Shown here: in pieces, positions 23,710 to 36,714 of the stretch
Layout of the letters: each line of letters begins with the position of its first letter
Position numbering within the stretch: position 1 is the stretch's first letter
Made by a program: the position numbers and the translations under genes
Assembly (NCBI GenBank): GCA_949987565.1
Contig: OX465103.1
Location: 10,305,149 to 10,369,148, forward strand
DNA: 64,000 nucleotides
Direction of reading: 5' to 3'
Origin: Luidia sarsii
Lineage: Eukaryota; Echinodermata; Asteroidea; Paxillosida; Luidiidae
The notes under the pieces: generated by a model
Told to the model about the DNA's origin: nothing
The model's input: the letters and a program-made list of their open reading frames with translations, nothing else
Database searches by the model: none

Positions 23710-25726
23710 AGATCATAATCAGTTGCCACAGTTACCTTGTTAAGTTTGCGTCCGCCTACAACGTAGCTTGGAAGTAGAACTTAAGGTTTTAGTAGGCTGT
23801 GAATGGAAGCTAATGAATAATCACTGTCTATTACTTGTCTATTGAATATGTATGTTTATCTTATGCATATTCAGTGAATTATAAATATTAATTGCTTTTT
23901 AGGATACAAGGAGCTCCAAAGACTAAAACACTATATTAAGTCCTGCTATTTCATTCACAAAAGAGCATTTACAAGTAATTTCAGATTGAGTAAAATATCC
24001 AAACATTTATAAGGTCTTTTTCAAGATCATACAAAACTTATGTTTTGTAAGTGAAACTTTGTTGTTTTCAGAAACCATAGTCACTATTGGTTCCTTGAAA
24101 GGTATTGAAAAAAACCTTTTTTATACCATCTTTAACGATCCCAGATAATACTTTTCTTCCACCTTTTCCATGTATAAATATCTTCAGTTTTATTTTGTTT
24201 GGTAAAAAGTGAAGAACCATTCCTTTTTGAACTTGTGAAATTAAAAATGGAATTGGTCATTTGTCATTTCGAGAAGGCTTTCGAACCCTTGCTTGTTACA
24301 GCCATGGTAACCTTTCTGTTTTCTCTTGTGACGTCACTATGCCTTTTTTTGAGTTTGAACAATAAGTCTAGTAAATTAGTATAGTTTGGGAAGTTTGAAA
24401 GAGCTTATGCTGTAATGTAACAAGTACTATACAGATACTGTACGTGAGTTAGTAGTCAGATTGCTGTATACATGTTTGTTGCAGCTTACCAAAACAAGTT
24501 TAACCAAGGGTGCATATTGGAGTTTACAACTACAGACAGGGTTCAGTCTCTGGTACAAGATACTTATTTGTTCACCAAACTGTCATTTTGTCAGTCATTT
24601 CTGCCAAAAAGCACTCATGGTGCTACGGAAAACTCCTACAGATGTAAATGTTATCACAATTGATAATTAATAGTCTTTTAAAAGCATTGTGTTCAGTTAT
24701 TTTTCTTGGAAACAAGTTATGACTGGAGTCTTATTGTACCAGCATACCCATTATCTTAATCATTGCTTCAAGGAATTATTAATAAATAATCATCAGTCTG
24801 ATGACTTTTGTTCAGTGTTGTGTTTTCTTGGTTTGTAAGACTGGGCTTTGCTTCTTAATGTACAATGGGCTGAGATGGGATAGGTGAGATGGAATTGGAT
24901 TGAATGGAAAGGGATGGGATTGGATAGAATGCGATGGGGTGAGATGGAATTGGATTGAATGAAATGGAATGGGATGTGATTGGATAGAATGGGATGGGTG
25001 AGATGGAATTGGATTGAATGGAATGAGATGGGATTGGATAGAATGAGATGGGGTGAGATGGAATTGGATTGAATGGAGATATGGAATGCATGATCGGAAT
25101 GGACTAGGATAGCATGGAATGGGAATGGATTATAATGGAATATGATGGAATTGGAATGTATTAGGATGGAATTAGATGGAACTTGTTTGGATGGGAATCA
25201 ATGCTCCGTCTATACATGGTCTATAATCCCATGAGTTCTCCCCACCCCACCCTACATAATAATGTCCTAGTAAAACTAAAAGTAGTATGTCCTGCCCCCA
25301 TATTCATCACCACCCATCACACATCATCATCCTAGTCCTAATCAGTCTATTCTACCCTCCATGATACTATCAAATATACTCCAGTGAAAGCCTTGATCGC
25401 CAATTTCTAGCTTCTTCCCATCACCGAATTACAGACTAGTGGCAAAACAAAACTTTCCGAACAATAACTAATGAATAATTCATATAATGCCACCAGACTA
25501 TTTTAACTACACGAAGTTGCATAGAGGGAGTCTAGGTCGCTGTTAACGTACACATGTGCGTAAAACACTGCAAATGTTCTCACTCTATCTCAGTCTCAAT
25601 TGTCTGGTTTCTGTTGAAATTCTTGCTTTTTTGACCTCCGTTTCGCGTGTAAATGTACATGGAGGTCGCGTTTCTCGATTGTTCAACCGTTCATCATAAC
25701 AAATAAATCGGTTTTAACTTGAAATC
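23710..25726. other. Spacer between COPG and ACTR8
   Basis: This 2.0-kb spacer holds the COPG 3' UTR, with AATAAA at 24781-24786 as a plausible signal, then a minisatellite at 24862-25190, then the ACTR8 promoter region. I see no further exon. Confidence 0.5.
24862..25190. repeat. GGATTGGATAGAATG minisatellite
   Basis: Three to four copies of a unit near 62 bp (GAGATGGAATTGGATTGAAT, then GGATTGGATAGAATG) followed by more diverged GGAATGG repeats. On the minus strand it reads as a Pro/Ser/Ile repeat that is not a gene. Confidence 0.8.
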
Positions 25727-28700
25727 ATGGAAGAGGTAAGTTTTAATGTTGGCCCTGTCAAAATGCGATGTTTTCCGAGCAACTTGGACTCTTTTGGCAT
25801 TTTCTTGTAAAACACGGCCGATAAACTTTAGCCACGATTTGTAAAAATAGACGTGACCAGGGAAATCCTAAATCCACATTAGACCACCAATTATAGACAA
25901 TTTACAACCACTTGCGGAAAAAGTTAACGAAGTTGTCCCCAAATTCATGATGTTGTTAACTTGTGTTGTGACTTGTAAAGTTGTATTGTTCATTTGTTGT
26001 AAGTTGTAGTTGTAATGTGTCAACCAGATGAATGTCCTCAGTGCGTTGGCATGCTCTGTACAAACATACACTTCACTATTGCTATGTGTAAATGCACTAC
26101 AAATTCATGATTTTGGGGAAAGCTGTACGTCCATTTTTTTAAGCAAGTGGTTGTGTCTGCGTTACAATTGGTGGTCTAGTTTGGGTTTAGGTTTTTTTCC
26201 AGACTTTTTTTTAAAAATTACTGTGAGGGTATCTTGCCATAATGAGAACTGCTTTTTATTAAAAGTGGGGCTGGCCAAATAAAAAAACCAAAATTGAATC
26301 TTAATCTATTATAAAGTATTATTATTAGGCATTTTCCTCGGATGATTTTTTTTTATAACAAGCAATGATATTCTGAAAATTTCAATCTAAGTAGGCCTAG
26401 TATAATAATTGTAGAAGTAAAACACTATAATACCGTAGTCATAGTGGAACATCATTGTAATGATCGCCGATATACCGAACATTCGGCTATAACAAACATG
26501 CCCTTTAGCTCCTGATTTTTGCGTACAAAATATGTGGCTGCAACAGCTATAGCGAACGACTGCTGTACTGAACAATTTTCATGGATCCCGGGATGTTGTT
26601 ATAGCAACGTTCCACTGTACCAGATCAAGCGCAGAATTCTGTTAAAAGTGTTTATGGTATTTTCATTCCTGCCAGCCCATCCTGTGGGCTACCGTCGTGG
26701 TCATCCATCCAGGCTCCTACTGGTTGCGCATCGGCCGTGCCACAGACGCTGCCCCTGTCACCATCCCTCACGTCATCGCCAGGAGACACAAAGACCCCAC
26801 CCGCCCCAAGTATGAAGACTCAATCCTCATCCGAGATGGAGTATTTGTAAGTATTTGTCTCACTGAAAAAAAAAATGAGTGGAAGGTTTGCGGTGACACC
26901 ATGTACGTGTAAATCTTCTATTTCAAGAAGTCTCCAGATGACGGGCAGAGTGCACACTACTTGCAATGTTGAGTTACCGGCTCTTTTCAGAGCCACACTT
27001 CTTGAAAAAGAAGATATACATGGTGTCACCACAAACCTTCCACTAAGTTTTTCCACCATGCAAGTCTTATCTGAAAAAAAAACATTCTGTCCTGTTTCTG
27101 TTTGTTCTTTTCTTGTTCATTTCTACAATTTTCAGAAGGTATGATTTCAAAGTCAGTGTTTGAAAATCTTTGGATGCATAAGTTTATGTATTTAGGAAAT
27201 AGTCCGAAATTAATTTCTTACAAAATATTTATTAGAATTAAACATATTTCAAAACATCTACCTAGAGTTGAAAAATGCCCTGCTAGGATTGACACGTCAG
27301 GCCCTCTAACTTTTGAGATTTATGTTTCAAAACAGCTTGGAAATACACATTTCAGTTCTGTACAATTTCTACTTCACTTTCCCATTCTCACTCCAAAGAT
27401 TTATATTGAATTTTATGTGAGAGCTGAGGAGAACTGTTCAAAACTTATAGAGGTATCAGGAGTCCCACTCTAATCCAAGGTCTTTGTACAAACCACAAGG
27501 GCAGCATTTTGAAACTTCTCAAATATTTTTTTTACCCGTCAATTTGGTTTTTGATTTTCCTTTGGTGTGATCTTGACTTTGCAGCATCAGGAGTGTGAAT
27601 CCCAGCAAGAGCATACCCTTAAGATGGTTGAGCAGGCTATCTGGTCCCGTAAGACGTCTGCAGGACAGCGCAGACAAAATGTCCCCACCACAGAGGTAAC
27701 AAATAGCAAACTCCTGTCCTGACATAGATCTATTTATTGAAAGTAATGTAGACGTGCTGCAAACTTCGTAAAAAGGACAAGGGCCTGACATTTGGGTCCT
27801 AGCACGACCTTTCTCAAGGGCAGATCTTAAATTAAAGATGTTCCTTAGAGAATACTTTCAACTATTGAGAGCTGCGATTACTTTGGGAGTTTGGTGCTGA
27901 CACTGTCAAAGCCTTTGACTATTACGAGATTGATTTTAATGCAGCATCAAAGACTAGGTACCGGTAATACATGTACATTGGTCTTTATTCAACATATTGT
28001 CTGCTGAAGGCTTTCCCAAAGATGAATAAGCAGTTCAGGTTGTATATGTCTATGGTTGGTTGGTTCACAGGTCCTCGGGGGACCAGTGACAGAGGATGTG
28101 GTCTGTTGATTGAGTCAGCTCTGTGCAAGGACATTCAAAGCTCTTTGCGAGTCTGCACTCTGTGCGTGATGTCCGTGGTCCTGCCCACTTTGGTTCGCAC
28201 TATATTGTGTGCCACCTGAATCTTCAAAACACCCAACTGTGTCAAATTGTTGGATAGAGTAAAAGGGAAGAGACAAGCAGGATTCTTCATTGAAGAAGGA
28301 TGCCTTGCTTTGCAGATGGGAATGCCAGATGTTGGATTTAGTACAAATCTACTGACATCCAGTTCTGCTCTTCTAAATAGTTTGGTTATTGCCATTGTGT
28401 CGTTTCTGTGATTCTTTGAAGGTTCTTGGCTTCAACCATTCCGTCCAAGCTCAAGCCTTGGATGAAAACTCTGGCATGGCGTGGACTGCCACATCCAGTC
28501 AACCAGAATATATTGTCGGTGAAGAGGTAAGTCCGTCTGCAAACCCTGAACGGATATCCATCAAGGAAATATTCCTTCAAAGCAATATTGATTTCCATCA
28601 AAAAAATATGGAATTCCATCAAAGAAATATGGATTTCAACATCAAAATTAGTGATGACTGGAGAGTCAAGCGAGGAGGAGGCCGGTGCCAGGCAGGAGAT

Positions 28701-31700
28701 TGAGCGGGTAGCCCAGATATTAGGTCAGGGTCAATTCCTCCATATTTCTGTCCGACCTTGAGAAAGTGAGTCTTGTGTGTGATTGAATAATACACATGTG
28801 GGCTAGTACTTTTCATGTTTTTTATAATCTTAAACTACCGTAATGGAAATTAACTTTTTTTTTTTTTTTTTTTTTTGGCATCCTGATGAAAATTATTGTG
28901 TTTTGTGAAGATATACACCAGTTAATAGTTGAATTGCTTGTGACGGGCACCCGCACCCTAGCAAGGACTAGTTGACTATTTGGGAAGGCTGTCACCTGGA
29001 TAAAGTATGATTATTGCCTCAAAGGGAATTAGTTTTCGGGATTTATTTTGTGTGGTGGGTGGGTGTTTATTTGTTTTTAAATGGCAATGAAAACTTTGAC
29101 TGGACTAGGACCAGCACTCTTACTCACCCTTAGATGGCGAACTTCCCAAGTAGTTTTTGGCCACAAATATTGAATAGTACTAGTAGAGAGGTATTGTACA
29201 TAATACAAGAGACCAGAGTTCATATCCTGAGCCAGTCCAATTTGGCTTTGCACTTCAATTAATTGGTTTCTATTTTCTAATTCTATCTCGTCCGTTTCAA
29301 GGTTTTGTATTTGCAGCCCAAGGACAGTTACAGCATACATTGGCCCGTCAGACGAGGTCTGCTCAACCTGCATAAAAACTCGGGCGGGTCATTGACCAGT
29401 GTCCTACAAGACATGGAGACCATTTGGAGCACAGCTCTGCAGGAGAAACTCAATATTCCCATCAAGGATCTTATGGTAAGACTCCAATGAAGCCCTACAG
29501 TTTCAAACTGTCTTGAAATTGTGCCAATGATCTTGCTAATGTCCATTAGTTTTAACTATTATCAATAATCCATAATAATCCCAATTTTGTCAGTAATCTA
29601 TTGATATAAATTGATATTTTTATCCTATCCCATCCAACCCCATCCCACCATTTTTTTTTTGACTGGACTGATCCAGCCAAGATTTTTTGCCCTATTTTTG
29701 AATTGTTTAGATTCAGGCAGAGTCACACACTACGTCTCAAAAGAAATGTAAACGCAAACCTTCCACTTGTCAGTTTATTTGTTGTTCTTCTTCCTCTACA
29801 GCACTACCGTGCCATCCTGGTGATTCCAGATATTTATCACCGTCCTCACGTCAAGGAACTGATGAACCTTCTCCTGCTGAGGATGGGTTTTGGGGCGGCC
29901 ATCATCCACCAGGTAAGTGTCTTGTCTTAAACCAATTTGCATTTGGGCACTTTTCAGTGCCCGTGACTGCAACTCTTTCTCAATAATGAGCCATTTTCAA
30001 ACCTTGCCAAGCAATCGGGAACAATGAAAAAGAATCTGTGAAATAAATCAATAAGAGGACATGATTAGCACTGTATGGTCACACATCTGTGCAGCTTTTG
30101 TCATGCTACATACTGTTTTGTGGTAGGCTGAAAAGAGTCTCGAGTGGGAATTGAACCTATGACTCCTTTCTAGTGCAGACATCTTAACTACTCAAATCTG
30201 TATAGCAGCGGGTACCACATTGAATCATAGAGATGATATTTGATATGTGATATTTAGCATTAGCTGCACAAACCCTCTGGTCTTATACTGGTCTGTGGTC
30301 TTCTTTAATCTCTGCTTTTCTAGGAGTCTGTACTAGCGACGTATGGCAGTGGTCTGAGCAGTGCTTGTGTGGTAGACATCGGTGACCAGAAGACGAGTGT
30401 GTGCTGTGTGGAGGATGGGTTGTCACACAGAAATACAAGGTGCCAGTTAAAGTCCTGTATTCTGAAAACACTGGAAGAGTTTTTGGAGATCTTGAAGTGC
30501 ATTTCACAAGGACATGCAGTGAGAACTAGATTCACATTCTCATAATACAATGAAGGTTTGCCCTACTTGACATGTAGTCAGCATTGTATGCTCAGTGCAA
30601 ATCACAAGGCAAAGTTGATTGAGTGCAGCACTCATTGCTGTATAGATTTGGATCCACCACATGACATGGACTAGCTCAGTCAATCCCAGCAAAGATAGTT
30701 TATAAGGGCTATGGCCCTGAGGTGGCACAGCTTTGCAATGTAAGCTAGAAGCTCTACTTTAAATCCACTTTAAATGTTGTCAGCCTACTCTTCGTCTACT
30801 GATGACAAATTCTCAGTCAGATTCCTTTCCTTGTGAAACATCTGAAGGATTTGAACTAAAAGACCTATTGGCTGGAGTAGTGCATCCACTGAGTCTCACT
30901 CAGAAGGTCTCTCTACTATTTTATGAAGACCTGTTTGTAGATATTTCCCGAAAGGATGGGGCTGGCTTTCAATGCCAAGGCAATCTCCCCCTATGACTTC
31001 ACCTTGTGTATGATTGTGTATGATCACACCCTTATAGATGGTGTATGACCACACCCTTGTAGATTGTGTATGACCACACCCTAATAGATTGTGTATAACC
31101 ACACCCTAATAGACTGTCTATGAGCACACCCTTATAGATTGTCTATGACCACACCCTAATAGATTCTATATGACCACCCCCTAATAGATTGTGTATGACC
31201 TATGGAGGCAGCGATGTGACTCGTACCTTCACCTGGTTGTTGGAGAGAGCTTTCTTCCCCTACCGGGAATGCCAGCCTGCCAAGACTATGGATGCTTTGC
31301 TCCTTCTAGAACTCAAAGAGACCTTCTGTCATCTAGACCAGGTACGAGGGTCTTAGACAATCTGCCAAACCCAGGGGCTTGTCTTAGGAACATGTAGTCA
31401 AGGAGGTCTATGCCACTGATTGTATTCTGCCAAGAGATATCTCAATAGACGGATGATGTTGACAGATTTTGACTGGTTATACAACCGTTTGGGCTTGGAA
31501 TTGTGTTTTAGGGCAAAAGTACACACAAATCTGAAAAGTTAGAGGTCTTGATATATTTCAATTCTAGCTGGATTTTTTGTTTTTCAAAGGCAGAAACATT
31601 GACGGGAGACAAAAGGATTATTCTCAACCCAAGTATGACTATTCCTCCTTAAGGAAATTTTTTATTTTGATACCTCTAAAAAGAATTTAAAAAATAGAAA

Positions 31701-34700
31701 ACTTATTATCTACCCGGTAAACAAACCTTCCTCAACTGCAGAAAGACAAAGTATGAAAGAAAAAAGTGCCTTTGAGAAAGATCCTGCTACATTTGAATCA
31801 TCATTTTTGTTACAAGGGCCTCATGTTCTCCCTTTGAGCAAGGTCCTGCTAGGATGGAAACATCAGGCCCACCTGTTTTGGTAATTTTACAACGATGTAA
31901 GACTTCTGGAAATTTCCGGATTTCCAGAAATTGCGTGATTTTCTTTATTTTATTTTTTATTTCTTTTTATTATTATTAATATTATTTTTTAACAGGTCAA
32001 ATAGGTATCTGAAACTGTAATTTTTTATCTGTTAAAACCCTAAAAAATGAAGGGCGTCTGCACCCCTGCCGTGAATCTCTCAATCGTATAAGCACTCACT
32101 CACAGTCGCATCTCTCGGTTGCATCAGCGCTCACTCGTGATTTTCAGGAAATGACTTTGTCAGTCACTTACATCCCTAATTTTAGTCAGTAAGCAGTTTG
32201 AAACATTTTTTTCATATGACTCTTATTTTGGGAAGATTTGATTGCTTGTGAGGTTGTATTTGGATTGTGTGACCATTTAGCGGTATCTTTTTGTTTCTGT
32301 CTTCAATCAGGATCTAGATGGAGCTCAGCTACTGGACTTCCATGTGCGCTACCCCGACCAGCCAACCTTGATGTACCAACTGAAGCTGGGCGATGAAACG
32401 CTGCAGGCCCCCATGGGCTTGTTCTATCCCCAGATCTTTGGCATCATCGGGGAGAAGATGACCTACATGCAGCAACGGAACCAGGGAGACTCGGAGGATA
32501 TACACGACGAGTTGTACCTGCTGCAGACACAACGGGAACAGCAACAGGTGAGATGGAATGTCAACGAGGGCGGTGTACAGGATCTGTCTCATGATGGATC
32601 CACCACATAGACATATATAACCTACAAATAGACAGTGTCACAGTCAGTCACTTCATTTCATAGATTATGACATGACGTCAGGTTATGCCAATGCCATGGG
32701 GGACCTGACTAGAGTCAAACTATGGGCGGAAGTAAAGCGCACTGCCACCATAGACATATATAACCTATAGACGGTCAGCGTCGATTAGAAATTTACGGCA
32801 GAATACTGTAATGCCATGGGGGACCCGACTAGCGTCTAACTATGGGCAGAAGTAAAGAGCACTACCACCATGGACATATGTATAACCTATAGACGGTCAT
32901 CGTCGATTAGAAATTGACATCAGGATACTGTAATGCCATGGGGGACCCGACTAGCTTCAAAGTATGAGCAGAAGTAAAGAGCACTGCCACCATGAACATA
33001 TATAACCTATAGGCGGTCAGCATCGATTAGAAATTGACATCAGGATTCTGTGATGCCATGGGGAACCTGACTAGCTTCAAAGTATGGGTAGAAGTAATGT
33101 GTCTAGCAGGCGTTGGCCAACTAGCAATCACGCATGATCCAGGATTAGTACTTCAACTTTGCTGAGCCGTAATTTCAACTTTGCTGTATTTGTCTTTTTA
33201 CGCCAACTTAAGTCCTTATTCAGCCCCCCCCCCAAAATCACTATCAAGTCATTCATATCTTTTCAAATTTCATTCAGTCATTCATGGAGCCTAATTCAAT
33301 TTTTCATCTTTCACAGTCTGCCAAATCGAAAACGGGCAGCACTCCCAACTCAGAATCGACCAATCAGAATGCGGACGGCACGCTGGCGTCGTCGGGCAGT
33401 CAGCTGTCGAACTCGCCCACCAGCCAATCACAGAGCGACCTGATCCAGCCCGAGGAAGCCCCGCCCCCGACCATCTCCCGACGGATCTCCACCTCACAGT
33501 CCCTGGACAAGCCCCTGGGACTGGACCAGTCCATTCTGCACAGCATCGATTGCTGCTGTGAGTTGCACTCAAGACCCTAAGCCCAACCTTGACATCGTAG
33601 AGACAGTGTGTTGGCATGTCCCACTGCCCAGCGGTCGTTGGTCAGGCAGTGGAATTCTACCCACTTTATTCACTGCAAAGTGTACACTCAGTTGGGGCCG
33701 ACCACCATGAAGATTTGACCGCCTGGAGTGGAGGCTAGTTTGCTGTGAAAGGCTGTCAACTCAGATACACTGTACACGTGTACCGGTGCATGTACAGACG
33801 TGCTACGCTCCATTGACAATGTGCCCTTTTTCAGGCGGATAATCCCTTGACAAAAGTCACACAGACATCTGAATTGTGCCAGGTTTGACTCACTTGTACA
33901 CATAGTATACCCCTATTGATTTATTTCAGATATATTACATGTACATTGTCCTGATTGTTTAGTGAGTTTTGATTAGAAAAAAACCTGTGTGGTGGTTATT
34001 GGCACTTGAAATGGGTCCGGCGCAAAAGTGGTTAACTTACCTAGCATGAAAGCAAAGTGATAATGATGGTGTACTTGGGGAAGCTAATTGAACACAACTC
34101 CATGCAACTCCTCTATGATCTTGAAAACTCCTCCCTTCTCTCTGTCTCTTTAGCCTCCGATGAGACAAAGAAGAAGATGTACAGCTGCATCTTAGTGGTG
34201 GGGGGAGGCCTGAGTCTGTTCCAGGGGGCATCGGACATGCTTCAGCATCGGGTACAGACCAAGATGCCTCCATCCTTCCGTAAGGTAGTGGACAAGGTGG
34301 AGGTCATCTGTAAGTCCAAGGTGAGTAGAGTGCGGAGGCAGTGGGCAGAACTTGAAAGAGTCAAGCCCAGGACTTCATTTGCATATCTCATTATGCAAGT
34401 TGGCCGGGCCAAGGTGGACATTAATTTGCATTGCATGCTGAATATTCATGAATTCAAATCAATATGATGTATCAGGATCAGACACCAGTGATTTCCCAGT
34501 CATGGGCCCCTTTCAAAAATCCGGCTTGGGCTTTGGCTTCGGCATCGTCTCTGTTATCCAAAAGCTGAAGACACAGGTTGGAGTTGTTTGTTGTCGGGCA
34601 AAGCACTGAGCACTCAGTGTTTATCACATAGAGCAGGGCAAACCCCTTATTGAATTCTTTGTTGAAACATAGTATAACATTAGAAAATGAGATCCAACAT

Positions 34701-35086
34701 TAGAAAATGTCCATGCCTTGTACTTGAAAACGGACGAAAGAGGCAAAGCCTGAGCCTGGGCCTAAGCCAGGTTTTCGAAAAGGGCCCAAACTTTCCTTCA
34801 GAACTTGACTTTGCCTCCAAATGCCGAGACAAGTAAAACATCATTAATTCTGAAATTAACATATTGCGTATTAGAAATTCATTCTTTCCGTGTATTTGAT
34901 TATTTTTTTTCACCACATCCTTTGTTTTCTCATTTCCGCAAGGATCAAGATCCGAGGATGACGTGTTGGAAAGGCGGCACGGTGCTCGCTTGTCTTGATA
35001 CAGCTCAGGAGCTGTGGATCCGGCAGAGAGAGTGGAAGACGAGTGGTCTGAAGGTACTCAGGGAACGCTCTCCCTTTGTGTGGTGA
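25727..35086 (+). CDS. ACTR8: Actin-related protein 8, INO80 complex subunit
   Basis: Twelve exons: 25727-25735, 26676-26846, 27585-27695, 28422-28526, 29302-29475, 29802-29912, 30324-30439, 31188-31341, 32311-32547, 33317-33557, 34154-34320 and 34943-35086. Phases all agree, giving 579 residues (human about 624; the difference is mostly a shorter N-terminus). Arp8 is a nuclear actin-fold subunit of INO80 that helps the remodeller engage linker DNA and nucleosomes. Recognisable blocks are VVVIHPGSYWLRIGRATDA, IPHVIARRHK, IHWPVRRG, ATYGSGLSSACVVDIGDQKT, VCCVEDGLSHRNTR, MTYGGSDVTR, CILVVGGGLSLFQGAS, and WKGGTVLACLDTAQELWI near the end (RERSPFVW). Exon 10 codes for the Ser/Pro-rich insertion loop typical of Arp8. 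The first exon codes for only three residues (MEE). A tandem copy of the exon 8 splice acceptor lies at 31013-31187. Its neighbour SELENOK is also its human neighbour. Confidence 0.97.
26879..27050. mobile_element. Foldback element copy (ACTR8 intron 2)
   Basis: GTGGAAGGTTTGCGGTGACA at the left and TGGTGTCACCACAAACCTTC at the right are inverted; inner arms (CTTCTATTTCAAGAAG and TTCTTGAAAAAGAAG) continue the stem around a GGCTCTTTTCAGAGCC mini-hairpin. It belongs with the element at 1997-2156 and lies 30 bases after the donor of exon 2. Confidence 0.65.
28936..29010 (+). mobile_element. SINE tail fragment (ACTR8 intron 4)
   Basis: GACTAGTTGACTATTTGGGA followed by AGGCTGTCACCTGGATAAAG matches the 5' part of the tRNA-derived SINE copies at 35521 and 38775. 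A run of 20 T lies just upstream at about 28856. Confidence 0.45.
31013..31187 (+). repeat. Seven-copy tandem array of a 3' splice site (ACTR8 intron 7/exon 8)
   Basis: Seven 25-bp units of the form ATTGTGTATGACCACACCCT AATAG end exactly at the acceptor of exon 8 (exon starts 31188, ATTGTGTATGACCTATGG). Each unit therefore carries the first 13 bases of the exon, or a variant of them, plus its own TAG acceptor; CTAAT in the units could serve as a branch point. Read in the frame of exon 7, every unit gives Met-x-x-x-Pro and then TAA, or TTA/TTG then TAG, so use of any upstream acceptor ends translation. Copies are more diverged than in the COPG array. Confidence 0.9.
31889..32174. mobile_element. 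MITE family B, copy 2 (ACTR8 intron 8)
   Basis: Runs from GATGTAAGACTTCTGGAAAT to CACTTACATCCCT and shares the GGGCGTCTGCACCCCTGCCG block with the copy at 15846-16134. It is non-coding. Confidence 0.6.
32600..33095 (+). repeat. 120-bp minisatellite, four copies (ACTR8 intron 9)
   Basis: A unit near 120 bp begins CATAGACATATATAACCTAT and includes AATGCCATGGGGGACCCGAC and GCAGAAGTAAAGAGCACT. Four copies start near 32605, 32749, 32869 and 32990, beginning about 50 bases after the donor of exon 9 (exon ends 32547). Confidence 0.8.
34504..34787. mobile_element. MITE with GGGCCC ends (ACTR8 intron 11)
   Basis: The left end (GGGCCCCTTTCAAAAATCCG then GCTTGGGCTT) and right end (CCAGGTTTTCGAAAAGGGCC) are inverted over about 35 bp with mismatches. 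A matching half copy lies at about 1158-1200 (GGCCCTTTTCCAAAACCCGG). The middle carries a piece of the GGGTTTGCCCTACTTGAC SINE in reverse orientation. Confidence 0.55.
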
Positions 35087-35261
35087 TGGGGGGCAGGAAT
35101 GGTAGGCTCATGGCTGGGTAGATGGGAGGGACCAGGTGGCTTGATCTCATGCAAGATAAGATTGAGGGCAGAATCCAATATGTACATGGCCATGCTATGT
35201 TAGAGGGACATCTCAATGCCCAGGAATCTAAACAAACTGTGACTGTGTTCAACAGTTCAAT

Positions 35262-35475
35262 GAGGGTTTGCCCTACTCAAAAAAAATAATAATCACTGTG
35301 TCCTTTGCCCGGTTGCCAGCTGAACAAATACAGCTCGGGCGGGATTCAAGCCTGCGATTCCTGCTTTCTACTGCAGACGTCTTGACTACTGGACCACCGA
35401 GTTGGTCAAGGCTGTGTGGTGGATTTGAATCTATTGCAGCGGGTACCGCGTTGCATCATAGATGTGATTTTTCAT
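35262..35475 (-). mobile_element. tRNA-derived SINE, family 2
   Basis: On the minus strand this shows a tRNA-like head (A box near TAGTCAAGACGT, B box near GCAGGCTTGAATCCCGCC) followed by a tail ending GTAGGGCAAACCC. The copy at 39581-39750 is better preserved. Fragments with the same TTTGCCCTACTTGACATGTA tail lie near 11030, 17560 and 30550. Confidence 0.6.
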
Positions 35476-35520
35476 CAGTTACTGTAGTTTCTGACTGGCG
35501 GCACCATTCCATCAAAGATG

Positions 35521-35640
35521 GTTGACTATTTGGGAAGGCCCCATCTAAGAGCTGGATAGCTCAGGTGGTAGAGCGCCGGTACGCTAAACCAGAGCCCTGG
35601 GTTCATATTTTGGTCTAGATAAAGTTTTCTTACAGTTTAA
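35521..35640 (+). mobile_element. tRNA-derived SINE, family 1
   Basis: GTTGACTATTTGGGAAGGCC, then a tRNA-like segment with A box TAGCTCAGGTGGTAGAGCG and a diverged B box GGGTTCATATT, then GATAAAGTTTTCTT. Other copies: 38775-38905, 52259-52360, 56915-57135 and 59013-59165. The fixed flanks mark it as a SINE and not a free tRNA gene. Confidence 0.65.
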
Positions 35641-36714
35641 TCAATGATTGAGATAAAGACATAAGATGTCTTTAACTAACAATATAAAACCTTTCAGAAG
35701 AGGCCAAATTCAGCCAACTTGAAAAACATTTTTAAGCCAAGGCAGGGTATATAAAACTCACACAAGGGCTAGGTTGTTATTGCAGACTTTAATCAAAGTT
35801 TGGCAATTTTTGACAAATAAACACCATTTAAGAAGGTAATAAACTTATAAAATGGACCCACGCATACCAAGTGGTTTGCAGAATATGCAAGATCTTACAT
35901 AATGCTGTACTTAAGTATGAATCATGAACAAATGCCAACGTGGTCTGGATTCCTGCCTTTTGCTTATACTCGTATGTATTTTTCCATAGGCACCTGACTG
36001 CTAGGATCAGTCCCTTTGTGTTACACTTAACATTAGCAGTCCACTTGGTTTTGTATACTATTTCCTACAGTGAGACAATAAATTATGGGAAACAATTAAC
36101 TGATCTATGACATGTATTCTGATATTTGGCCAAAGTCAACAAAAAATGTGTGGAATTTAACCTGAAAACTCATTGAAAATAATGATCTACTCCATGGAAA
36201 ATACAATCACGAAATGTCAAAAACTTAACAATGACCTTCTCAGGTCATAAGACAAAAATATGATTAGCGTTTCCTTTACATAAATGATACCCTAAACCAT
36301 GTTAAAGAAAAATAGTTTCATGAAATGTACCCATATTAGATTAAGCTATTTACAAGTATTGAAATATTTCACAAGCAAATTACAATTTAGCTCAATACCT
36401 TCCATTTTGTTTTCTTATTTCATTTCAACAAATCTTGAAGCATCAAATATGCTATTGATATTGGTGTTGAGTTACTTTTTTGGAAGGTACCGACTTCTTG
36501 AATGTTTGGAGTTTTATTTCTGAGACTAATACTAAAAAGTCTCCATGTCTTTCCATAATAATTACTTCAAAATGTGTTCAATTAGCTTGCTCGGGTAGAC
36601 CTACATTACCCAGTAGGTCTACCATTATGTGACCCAGGGTAGACTCGAGGAAGCTTACCCAATGCACAACATCAGATTGTAACTTGCTTGCTATGATTCA
36701 AGCTGAATAAGTGG

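Noticed and set aside
24855..25091. 78-codon Pro/Ser/Ile-rich minus frame
   Set aside because: It is a by-product of the GGATTGGATAGAATG minisatellite.
35554..35620. tRNA gene
   Set aside because: The B box is damaged and the flanks are shared with other copies, so it is a SINE head.
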